Part shown: positions 24,214 to 35,100 of the stretch, piece by piece | Layout: every line of letters begins with the position of its first letter | Numbering within the stretch: the stretch's first letter is position 1 | Assembly: GCF_008831285.2 (NCBI RefSeq) | Contig: NC_045146.1 | Location: 14,833,289 to 14,897,288 of the forward strand | Origin: Nymphaea colorata | Taxonomy: Eukaryota > Streptophyta > Magnoliopsida > Nymphaeales > Nymphaeaceae | Direction: 5' to 3' | DNA: 64,000 nucleotides | Notes under the pieces: generated by a model | Told to the model about the DNA's origin: nothing | The model's database searches: none | What the model saw: only the letters and a program-made list of their open reading frames with translations | Translations under genes and position numbers: made by a program

Positions 24214-27200
24214 GTGGCATCAACATTTAGGTTATCACCATGGTCAAGTTATAAGCTTCAAGAATATATGATAAGAATGCCACCATGGCATCTTCAGCCA
24301 GGCAACTGTACTTATCGAAGTTGTCAGATAAGGTGTACGTATTGAATACGTTAATTTCATTTCTAGTGATGCACATTGTGATGGACTGTTTGGCGAGATG
24401 CATTTTTGTGGGGGCTGGTTCCCATTACTTGGTTCAAGAAATTTAGATTTTGTGTTAATGATTGACAAATGTGTTGGATTTGTCCATTGAAGCACATTTC
24501 GGACTGTGCCAGACTTTCAAATATTTTCGTAAGATAAGTCTGGCGCAATTTCAAAGGCACATAAAAAAATTTCAAACTAATGAAAAAGGAGAACTTAATA
24601 CTCTATACGCTTGCTCGTTATCTTGCTGAAAGTGGGCTCCAACACTTGAAGGCCTGCCCGAAAATTCATGTACAAAAATAGCCTAGCAGAACTCCAGCAT
24701 TGATCTATCACTTAGCCTTAACCTTATCATTCTTATGCCTACGTTTTCTCATGGTGCTGCACTGTCAAGGGTGGCTTTCATCAAACATGACATGCAATCT
24801 CAACAAAATTTATGGACTATCAAAAAGGGTTACTGGAAAAAGGGGTTGAAACTCCAGTTTGCATAAAAGAACCAAAATCGCTTATCATAACAATAGATGA
24901 GTATTAAACCTCAGGGTTAGGCAGTGCAAATACAAGCAGAAAATGATTCTTTCCTTCGCTTCCCTTTTTGAGAGGATTTTACCTTGTCCACACAGAAAAG
25001 GACCACACTGAACAAATGATCGACTTAAGGACAAATATTGTGACTATTGGAATAAGCTGGCTATGTGCAGAGAGCAAAAAAGAAGTACCCTCTCTCAGCA
25101 CCTCTCTATCTCTTTTCCTCTTTCTGAACTATGGTATTTGATTATCTTTTTGAAAACTCTTGAAACCAGATGATTGGGGCTTCGTTAAGTTCGAGACTAC
25201 CACTGCCCGATATCAGAAAAAACACGAACGAAAATCTTAGTCTCCCTTCAGATTTTCTTGTTTAAGGAGTTCCTTTTGTTTGTATGTGTATTACATCCAA
25301 ATTGTTTACATGTCGCATGTTTCTCCTTAGAAATAGGATAACAAATCCAGACATCTTTTATATTTGGCAAGTGAATTCGTATTTACCATTGGCATGTGCA
25401 TCTTTAACAGAGTTTGCTAGACATTCATCCTTACCGCCTTTTGCTTTCAGCTTTGTAACCATATTTGGCATGCTCACCAAATCGGAACTCTGGATTACTA
25501 GGAGGTTCATTATTCATTTGCTTAAAATGAAAATGAGTAAGACATTTGGTCGTAAGACGAACAAACTAAGGGAACATAATGAACCCAACCTGCCCAAACA
25601 AGGTGAATATCAATTTTGATGTGTTTGGTCTCTTAGACATGCAAATGTCCGCATGAGATGGGATGTAGTATTGAAATAAGTACTTGAGCCCCTTTCTTCT
25701 CCATAAAAACGATATGCATCAGATGGGCATCATGGCACTTGGTGGAATACACACAAAGCAATCTTAAAGTGCCCAACGGTTGTAAAGACACATAGTTTTA
25801 CTAAAAAATTTATATAACCACATTTCCCCATCTCCCCGACCACCTCTCAAGAGATGCCAAAACTAAAAAAGTGCCTTTACCAAGTTCGGCGTGACTTGAG
25901 AAGAGAATAAGTGTCTTCCAACATCAATGGAGTTTGGATTGAAGCGCAAGAAGAAACCTCAATAACAACTTAATAAAGGACAGGTTGCGATAGGCTACAG
26001 AAAGAACCTTTTGATTGGTATTAGTACCTTCAAATGCGCTAAATTTATCACAAAAAAGCTTTTCAACTGCATCTACAAATATCCACAACTTCAGGTAAGT
26101 TTCCATGCATGTTAAACAGAACAGATTCAAAATGGAAAGGTATGTAGCATTTTTCTATTCTAACTGGAGCTACTTTTTCTCCAAGAGGCTTCGCCATGAT
26201 ATTCAAACGCTTCTCGTCTTGAGAAGCCTTAAGTCGAATAAAAAACATTAGAAAGTAATAGCGATCGAAGGTTCCCATCAAAATCAACTGAAAGTTGGAA
26301 CTTCACTTTTGTCTGCTTTCTTTTTCCCTTTGTTGAATCGCCATAGAAGGGCAATCATGAAACATAACCACACACACAGATAAATGTATAATAGACCTGA
26401 CCACTGAGTTACATATCAAGGGTGATATGACTAATGATAGAAAACATTTATTATATTTATGATTGATATTATCTCTCAGTCATCGAATTGATGTACTGCA
26501 CATAAAGATTAAAACCATGTCAGAGTTCAAATCAGAAAAAGAATATGTCAAAAGGAAAAACTCAGTCTCCAGTGGCAGAGGTTCAAAATTTTCTCAGGTC
26601 CTTCAACACAAGACAGGGAGAAACAATGCTAGGAAGAGACTGCTCAGATATGAAAAGGAAATCCTAAAACCATAACAATTTAATCCCATGAAAGCGTGAA
26701 GAGGCAGGGCTATATATAGGCACTAACATTTGATGTTTTGGATCCAACCATGTTATTAACAACAGTAAGCTTACGTAGTTCCTCGACTTACTTGATTTGC
26801 AGTTAGTGTCATACTAGGAACACTGGTTTCCATGATTTTGTGCATATAAATTTGTCACTAGTAGAATGGACTACCTTTGTTCAGTAAACAACCAAAATTC
26901 ATTGACATTCGTGTACCAAAATTTATTTATGACACCATTGTATTTTTTTAGCGTCAGATGAGCATCTTCGTCATTGTTATGATCACTTTCGGGTCCTCTC
27001 TTGGATTGTACCAGTGAGCACATAATGCATGTCGTACAATCTTCATATTCATGTCTTATGAATCTAATGTACTTGTTTTATATGTTTCAATATGAATTGA
27101 AACTCAAAAGTTCCATTGATTTTTTAACTTAGATATCCAACACCATTAGAAAGAGAGGTGCCACCTGAAGCTTAGTTAAATTTCTCTAGGACATTTCGAC

Positions 27201-27458
27201 CCATCCCTCTTCAGTCTAAATCAAAATCTCAAATGTCCTTCCCCTTAAGCTAGATAAAATATCCATCTCTGAATTTATATGTCAGTAAGGCAACGATTGA
27301 AGAAAAAAAAAAGGAAAAATAAAAATACAATTAATTCACAGAAAACAAAAGAAACTATTCTAGTTTCCTTGAACCCTTTGTACTCGTATCTACACAGAGA
27401 CTGGATTATAGTACACTGTTGCTGCTTACCTCCTCCTCCTCCGCCACCCCTTCCCCCT

Positions 27459-27484
27459 TCTCTCTCTCTCTCTCTCTCTCTCTC
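27459..27484. repeat. CT microsatellite
   Basis: Thirteen CT units preceded by a C-rich pyrimidine tract (27431-27458). Confidence 0.95.
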
Positions 27485-27752
27485 AAGTCGCTTGCGTTGC
27501 CTTGTCACTTGAAGTAAACGAATTAAATTGGAACTTGTACAGACTCAATGCCGCTCAAACCATTTCCAGTTCGATATCACAAATACATACTTTAGAACTA
27601 TTGTACGGTGGAGTGCGTTCTAGGCTGTAATTAAGCCAAAGGATACAATTAAAAATGCAGTCAGTCTTATAAATTCACAGAAAGAGAAAAAGGAAACTAT
27701 AATCCCCTAGAACCCTCTTTACTCTCACCTGCAGACACACTGCATGGTAGTG

Positions 27753-27791
<39 letters not shown>

Positions 27792-27796
27792 TCTCA
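27753..27796. repeat. CT microsatellite, interrupted
   Basis: A run of CT units with two CTAT interruptions, about 270 bases from the CT repeat at 27459-27484. Similar words flank both (sequence around 27340-27420 and 27680-27740, with CAGAGAC/CAGACAC and AACCCT stretches), which suggests the two repeats may lie in diverged copies of one duplicated segment. Confidence 0.85.
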
Positions 27797-30700
27797 ATCT
27801 ATTGGTATGATCAGTAAGAGAAAAGTAGGGAAAAAATTATTACGATGCCTCCATGCTTGTTATCATGTTCTAGTGGCTTTCATCTACTATGTTCTATGGC
27901 AATCTAAATTTCTAGCTCCACCACTAGTCTGTAGCCCTTCTATGCCTCAAATTGAAGTAAAATAATTAAATGGGAACTCGTCAGACAGTACTGCTGAAGC
28001 CAGTTTCTTGTCCATTATCATAATTAGCATTCTAGGTAGTAACTCTAAGGGAATACAAGGATCTGAAGAGCTTCTAACGAGCATTTAATGACACTTATCA
28101 AGCATGTCATATAATTAAGATCTGCAATTTTGATGACTTAGCAGCATTCTTCCAATCCCAGAAAGACACAAAATTAGCTGGTTCCGCCCTCTCCCAAGCA
28201 CACACATTCATCACAAAACATGACCCAAGTATTTGATCAAGCATCTGCCAAATGACAAAAATGTCATTCCCTTTGTTCTTGTTCTCTATGTTCCTGCATC
28301 ATATCTTCAGTATATTTGGAAATTGAATTTGACATGGGAATCCACACCAAATTCCTTGGTTTACTAGCCGTGGTGGTTATCTAAATATGTGTTCATTATA
28401 AAAGATCGGAAGACTTGGGATCGAACATCAAGCCGGACACTTGGTTAGATCTCCTTGATCCATGTACTGAAAAGGTGTCAGAAGTTTAGCCGTTAAGGTT
28501 CAGAGTTGAGTTTATTTTTTTTCCCCATTAATTTCTTGTAATTTATATTTTTTCTTACCTTTTCCTACCTTTTTCTTGAGAAGCACAGAATATCTTCAAC
28601 TCCAGTTATTAACTTGAAGAGCGCTTTGATCCGATCATCGTGTCAAGCTAAAAACTCGAAATCTTCGAGCCACCTTCCACTGTTTCAATCCATACTGTGA
28701 GTTTTGTGTTTCCTTCTCTCCCCACTCTCGAAACATCGGATCCAATTATATTACGAGACTTCCATGATCATGATTTTATAATGAGATATGAGTGAAATCC
28801 AAATCCAGATACGCCGTCACTTCTTCAAAGGATGGTGGCAGAATCAGACCAAGCACCCATTTGAGCTTCAACAAAATCTCTCCCTGCAAGCTTATGCGCA
28901 CAAGTTCCTCAAATCTCAGAATGTCAAATTTTCTCTGCAAAATTTGATCGCATTGTAAGCATGATCTGCATGTTTGATGTTGGTAAAAGTTTGCCAATGA
29001 AGTTGTGGAGCTTCATGCACGCATAAGAGTTTACGCCACATTAAAAACCAAGGTACGTGAAAATCAACTGCAAGAGACCAAAGTGAGAAGTTGCAATCTT
29101 GAGACATGAGAAGAAGAAAACCATGGGCAACCAGGCATTTATTTCCCGTGTAGCAAGACGTTATATTCATTCAGCTCGCCCTCTTCCTCTCTCTAGCATT
29201 TACAGATGGGGTGGCAAGCATGATTGAGAGGCGTGGGCCGCAAACATTATGAGATGCATGAAGGGCAATGAAGAAGGGATATCAGCCACTTCTTCCTCCC
29301 TTCCCTTTCACAATAACACCAACACGCCACAACCCTTGTGACTTTCGACCCCACAGCCAATCTTTAGTCACCACCATAAGGCATGAGACGGCTGCGGAGG
29401 CAGAATTCTTTTTTGTATAACTCAGTTTTCAAACCCTGCAATAAAAACTCGAATCCCTCAAATAAATAAATAAATAATATAAAAGGCACCATTGTGAAGT
29501 CAAATTATATGAGCCTGTGCAGACAGCTATCGACACAAGCTCACAAGTCACAAGTGACGCCGATACAAGCATGCATGCAACTTATTTTATTATCAAAAGG
29601 AGATTTAGTAATCAAGCGGACTATGCAATATTTTCTCTCTTCTATATAAAAACATCTTGGAGCTAGGGACTCTTGGCAACAAGAACATTAACACAACGTT
29701 TCATGTGAAGCCGATTCATGAAACATTGCGTTCTAATGTTTCATCTGTTCTAATCTTTAAAACGAATTCATAAAATATTGGGTTAGTATTCTCCTTGTTA
29801 AATGCCCCTTAATGTTATTGGCAGAGAAGGGACCAAGAACACTATGATCCAATTGATGCAACCTACTTTCTGGTTGTTTGATATTCGTCCTGCAAGTGTT
29901 TAGAACCACAATCTTTTTGTTTTCAATATCTGGCGTTTACTTTCATGAAGTATTTTTGAATTTTAACGGAAAAGGAACCAAACCTTCTTTTTACGATTTC
30001 TTTTTTCCGTTTCACGGTACTATGAGCAAGATTAATTTAGCACTAGGAAAATGATCATATTGCGACTGTTTGAAAAAAGAAAATTAAGGTGCAGTTTTGA
30101 ACAAGAAGATCACGACGTATTGCATATTCTCACATTGTTTTACACAGGAAACATTGAACTTTTGTATTAAAACTAGCTTTGCGGCAATTTAAGATTCTTT
30201 AATTCTTCCAACCAGGAATGTGACGGTAAATGAACTTTGGGAACGTCATCTCATTAACCATCTAGCGCATTTTGGGAAGTTGGAAAACTAACTTTAAAAG
30301 ACACCATGTTTGAGATCAAGAATTGCGGAGTTTCGCAACATTTACCTTTGTTACTACTAACGTAACATCAATTAATTAATAATAAATATTGCACCCACTT
30401 TGCCTTCCCAAATCAACGGGCGTTTGATTTTTTAGCTTCCCACGTACTTAATTTTTTTGCAGAGCGAATGAATAGATGGAGTAGTTTTCTGTTGATCTTT
30501 TCTCATGTTTTCACTTCCTTACTTCACTTATTTTTCTACGCATAACAATATCTAGGCTGTATTGACGATAAAGAAAAACCTGATTAAACATGAAACTGTT
30601 TTTATTTTATTTACTAATATATGGGCAGCTGTGAGATCATAATTAGTTATAGGCTGATTTGGGGAGTACATGAATCTCCATGTCAATTCTCTGCGTCGTG

Positions 30701-31346
30701 TTTGCAGTATTTCATGTGTTCCATCTCCCACTGTGGACCACATGGAACAGAACACCATCTTCCGGAACAGGCGTTTTTTATTTCACCAATCATACTACCT
30801 CTGAGTGTTACTTGAGATTCGGTGTAGATTCTATTGTAAAACTCTGCCACATTGTGTTTTAAATGCTTGAAAAGCTAGCCATATTGTAGAACTTCGTGAA
30901 TAAGTTATGTCGAAAATCATCTCGGCCAGTGAACTGAAAAACACGCTTTCGATATCATAAAAACAACGCGCATGTCTTCGTTGTGGACGTCAACAAGAGC
31001 CATATATATAAACATATCCACCTGACTAGGGGATTGGGCTTAATTAAAACCATCAAGTTGCCAATTGAAGTTCCCCATAATAATACATGGGGTACACCTC
31101 TTCAAATTACATGCTCATGTTGTAAGCAGCATGGTGTAGCTGGTTGGGTTTGTCGGCGCGTGAAAGTCTCAGTTTGAGTTTTGTGGATATTATTCTTCTA
31201 AACTGCAAATAATAGATGTGTGACGCTTTAGTTAGTGCATCACTCCTTACCCAGGTCTCAAAGTAGCCCTATACCTAGAAACATGAAAAAAGAGAGGACT
31301 TTAGCATGTTCGTATTGTCTCTCTACCTCTTCACTTTACCTACCAG

Positions 31347-31741
31347 TAGGGGTGAACAACGAGTCGAGGTTGAGCTCGACCCGTGAACAAGTTTGAGCCG
31401 AGTCAAATAATTGAGTTGAGTTCGAGTTCAACACATAACTGCTGAGTCGAGCTCAAGCCTTAATCAAGTCGATATATTCAAACGAGTTTAAGAGTTTGAT
31501 GAGTCTTAATCGAGTCGAGCTCGAGCTCAACACATGACAATCAATATCAACTATATTTAAATGAATTTATCGAGTCTTCATCGAGTTGAGCACGAGCTCA
31601 ACATGTAGCTGCTGAGTCGAGCTCAAGTTGCTTTCGTCGAGCTATTATCGAGCTTGAGCAGAGCTGAGCTCGAAGTTTGATTAGTCGAGCGGAGTTCGAG
31701 CTGATTGAACTCGGACTCAACTCAGCTTGTGTTCACCCCTA
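31347..31741. mobile_element. hAT-like MITE, 395 bp, intact terminal repeats
   Basis: The left end TAGGGGTGAACA and the right end TGTTCACCCCTA are exact inverted repeats. The CAG/CTG just outside also pair. The interior is almost entirely built of GAGTCGAGCTCGAGCTCAA-type words in both orientations, giving strong self-complementarity. No clean 8-bp target duplication is seen at these borders. There is no coding capacity. Same family type as 2689-3147 and 23822-24213, but with better-kept ends. Confidence 0.75.
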
Positions 31742-32628
31742 CTGCTGAACCTCATCTTACCTTTTTGATTTGCTATTTAATAAGCTAAATCATGTACTAG
31801 TTAGTTAGTTCCAAAGATAATTAATTAGGGTAGCGGATGAAGGGTTCTACCACTTTTGAAACTAAATCATGTATGAGTTCCATACTGTGGTTTTTTCCTC
31901 TCTCTCTCTCTCTTTTTTTACCTTACTTGCAGGGTTTATTCAATTTTGGCGACTAAATCTCTCGACCCAATTGTGGTGTAATTTTCCCTAGAATAAATGA
32001 AAGTTCCAAATACTTTACTGCCCTGCACCCCCTAACTTCAATGTATGTCCAACAACTGCATTCTTTTCGTGATCCATGTCCGCTGTGTGGGAAACAGTAC
32101 CATCCTTTTCACTTTCTCAATAGTTCGAACCTAACTCAAAGGAGAGCACAGAACTCGTGATTATCATTATGGCGTGATTACAGCAAGTTGCAAGACAGTG
32201 CACCCAAGTTCATGACCGGTTGGTCGGCTCGTGAGCCTATGTACGTAATTTAAGTGCATATATGGCCCAGCTGCTTGTTGGGTAAGGAATATGATGGGGA
32301 CCTAACTTATTAAAAAATGCATCCATACATAACTGCCTGAATCCACCTTCTATTTTATTATATACTAAGGGCCATGGGAAATATCGATCCAAATCTACCT
32401 TGTCGTTCCGAAGAAGGAACCTGCTGCGGCTGTAGGGGTGGCACAGGTAGCAAGGATAATAAAGCTTTATTGATTAAGAAGCATGCATTTCGAACCATTT
32501 CATATTTTAATAGGAACTGAGCTATAAAAAGCGAACTACGTATGTTCGTTTAATATGTTCGCAATATAGAGGAGAAGAAATCCAAAGTGGGTGTAGAGCT
32601 CTAGTGAGCGGCAGGAGCGACGAGAATA

Positions 32629-32715
32629 TAACACATATTTTAGAAACAGTATATCCATATTTTCACCATGCTTATTGAAATAGGATATACTGTACTGTTT
32701 CTAAAATATATGTTA
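32629..32715. repeat. Imperfect inverted repeat (stem-loop), about 87 bp
   Basis: The left arm (32629-32656) runs from TAACACATATTTTAG to CAGTATATCC. The right arm (32683-32715) is its reverse complement, apart from a 5-base insertion and one mismatch, around a 26-base loop. It may be a very small MITE remnant: AGAATATA occurs near both sides but not cleanly at the borders. Confidence 0.7.
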
Positions 32716-34481
32716 CATCTGGTAAAAGAATATAGTGTTCTTTTTATTAAATGCCTCCAATGAGATTCAATTTCTTGTTTCATTTTTTTAGTACAAAAGA
32801 ACGATTATAGAATGTTGAACTTCCCCCATGTTTGATGGCCTCTTTGAAATTCAATGACTTCTTAGGCCGTCAAACATGCACCTAGCAAAGATATTAGCAA
32901 GTGAATCTGTGAGCAGATGAGTGAATTTGTTAAATGCTCATATTCCAATGCTTGGCGTCAGTGATGGCAGCGGTATACTATTAGCTACCCAGCGTCGAGC
33001 TACCAGGTCTATTTTTATCCAGGTATGGGTGTGGTAGGTCAAGCTTGTCTTGCGAGTTCCATCTCGTTCGGTCAATGGACACAAGTTTCAAAAAGGAGGA
33101 AGGCCAGACAACTTGCCAACTTGGTCAAGTAACATCCATATACAAAGAACATAGGGCGTACGGCCACTAGTGTATCGGCCATCGGAACATGTATGTACAT
33201 GTCCAATAACTGCAGTACCATTTGCAATTAAAGGACCCGAAACTTGTAATTCCAGATGTCCAGATCTACAGCCAGTACTGTTCCGGCGCATGCAGCGTTT
33301 GCTTTTTTAGCTCTCTGTTCCGGTGAGTCCTTGTCAGATAAAGGCCCCCTGCATCATCACTCTGCCCTCAAAGCTGAATCTCCCCCAATCAAAAACAATT
33401 TCAAATTTCAAATTCATGCAAATCTTGTAGCTGCTAGCGAAAGTCCGTTTGATTCAATTTTAAAGATCAAATTCGTGAACTTGCTTTGGCTTGTGCAGGA
33501 AGTTGATGTTCATGGAGATGAAACGGTGGCGGTGGTGGTGGCGGTGCCGCCATATCCATCGTCCCGCTCACCAGGAGAAACAGCTTTTTTGAATCTCTTT
33601 AATCCCAGTCTTCGATCTCTGGTAAATTGGAGGAGTGCATGGAATTAGTGCTTATGATTTGCAATCAGACAGCAGCCACCTTTCCCATTTTTATTGAACA
33701 ACCGCCGCTGTAGTTTGATGAAAGGCTGAATCCAAATCCGAGAAGCTGCCGTACCGGAATCCAGCCCAAGAATAATACAAGTTGGCTCGCCACAAAGATT
33801 TTTTGGCACTTTCCAGGATAAGGATTGGAAAAAGAATATTTCTTTTTCATTTTTCAAGTTAGCTAAAGTTACACGATCATGTGTAAGATACTAAATTATG
33901 CTAATACGGCTGACATTTTTGTTTGTACGTTGGTAGGGGCGCTAGATACTGACACCCCCCAATCCTAGTAAACAGGATTTCCCTTCTTGATTTAACAAGA
34001 ATGCATGAGGAGAGAGACGATAGAGCAAGTTAAGATTCTCTCTGTCACTAAATCTTTAGCCATGGAAAAATCAGCATTATAGCAACTGATGATGCTTCAA
34101 TGACAGTTTCATAACACTTTTAGTGACATATTTCAAATATTTAGTCATCTGGCAACATCCGGCAAGCAATCTGGCTGATTTTAATTTTCTTGTACATAAG
34201 ATAATATTGCCTTCTCCATATGTTTCTTTGGTTAGTAAAATATAATGGTTACTAAAATATAAGAACTATATATTGACAAATGAAGATACGATGGATTAGC
34301 AGGGGGCATGTAACAGGCAAGGGGGGCCAAACACGTGATGGGCCTCCTGGCTGTTTTGACTTCGTGAAGAACTTCTGGTATAGTATCTTAAAAGTCAGGT
34401 AACCAAATTAATTCAACAGTTCATACTGGTTCTCATAATATTTCATGGTTCTCATATTTGACTATATGTCATTCAATGCAG

Positions 34482-34504
34482 GAGAGAGAGAGAGAGAGAG
34501 AGAG
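34482..34504. repeat. GA microsatellite
   Basis: About eleven GA units inside the copia-remnant region. Confidence 0.95.
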
Positions 34505-34726
34505 GTATGAGCCATGCCACCTCCCACCATTGAAAATCTTTAATTTGCCCTATGTAAAAATTCTGAAATATATTGTTACCCACCTTCACGAACACACTCT
34601 TCTTTTTTTTTTTCCTGAACTACAATCTTTATTTGTGGACCTGAATCATTTGCTTGTATCTAGAAAAGATTTGGAACTCGAGTTACAAGTCTTTTCTCAG
34701 AGAGAGAGAGAGGTGGTGTTGTTACT

Positions 34727-34773
34727 GTTATTTGAATTGTCTCCTGCCGCTAGGTGGAGACAATTCAAATAAC
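34727..34773. repeat. Perfect 18-bp inverted repeat with 11-base loop
   Basis: GTTATTTGAATTGTCTCC (34727-34744) is followed, after 11 bases, by its exact reverse complement (34756-34773). It lies within about 30-75 bases of the LTR-like start at 34801, so it is probably part of the U3 end of the copia LTR remnant. The arms contain TGTCTC and GAGACA, the core of auxin response elements, 13 bases apart; I regard this as coincidence unless shown otherwise. Confidence 0.85.
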
Positions 34774-34929
34774 CAGAATGGTTAGGTTTTAGATATTAAC
34801 ACCCCAAGTTCTTGGAAAAAGATCTTGACACACAACTGCCGTTGATGTTTCTTGCATCTACACTTCTGCAAGAATTTCACATAGAAAAGCATTTTGAGTA
34901 TTAATCAATGGAATTCTATCCTTCTACCA

Positions 34930-35096
34930 TCCTGAGCTCACATAAGCTTTGCTCTTGATCTTATAAAATTTACTTACACCTTACAATGCATTTGGCTTCA
35001 GGAGATGATACCAAATTCCACCTTCGATTCTTATACAAAGCATCGACATTGTTTTCATAATGGGCATCCAATTTGAATATCGAGATGCTTCTCTAA
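34930..35096 (-). pseudogene. Broken copia reverse transcriptase fragment (RVT_2 N-terminal region)
   Basis: Minus-strand translation in three shifted frames gives REASRYSNWMPIMKTM, then LYKNRRWNLVSSPEAKCIVR, then FYKIKSKAYVS. This follows the order of the conserved copia block EAL-(x)-W-(x)-AM-(x)-E, N-(x)-TW-(x)-LV-(x)-P, GCKWVYKIK-(x)-KADGS. At least two frameshifts and an in-frame stop separate the pieces, so it is long dead. The catalytic part of the enzyme is absent: an LTR-like junction follows about 130 bases downstream. Confidence 0.65.
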
Positions 35097-35100
35097 GTAG

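Larger units (their letters stand above)
20136..33900. other. Long spacer between YUC and PLATZ (first part), no supported gene
   Basis: Apart from the YUC leader and promoter, I see no reading frame with a recognisable domain. Frames near 24244-24575, 25284-25619, 26063-26287 and 28776-29170 are 70-110 codons, on mixed strands, and lack splice partners or known motifs. The stretch contains hAT-like MITEs (23822-24213 and 31347-31741), CT microsatellites and an inverted repeat at 32629-32715. It may hold distal regulatory sequence for YUC, but nothing in it can be assigned. Confidence 0.4.
33900..35100 (-). mobile_element. Ty1/copia retrotransposon remnants (minus strand)
   Basis: Read on the minus strand, a broken copia reverse-transcriptase start (34930-35096) is followed by a purine-rich tract ending GGGG and an LTR-like start TGTTAATATCTA at 34801. 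A second junction of the same kind, GGATTGGGGGG then TGTCAGTATCTA, lies at 33954. The two LTR-like starts match at 10 of 12 bases, so they probably come from related elements. Most of the internal coding region is missing. No complete LTR pair or target duplication could be traced by eye, so the outer limits are rough. Confidence 0.5.

Noticed and set aside
25930..25945. TTTGGATTGAAG, the first 12 bases of miR159
   Set aside because: The remaining nine bases do not match and there is no long fold-back typical of MIR159, so it is taken as chance.
25284..26290. Possible retrotransposon remains (several short frames on both strands)
   Set aside because: I tried to match translations to copia and gypsy motifs in all frames and found none convincing, unlike 34930-35096.
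31347..31741. GAGCTCGAG repeats as a CRISPR-like or satellite array
   Set aside because: The words are not regularly spaced and the unit is bounded by inverted repeats, so it is a MITE. The DNA is plant nuclear, where CRISPR arrays do not occur.
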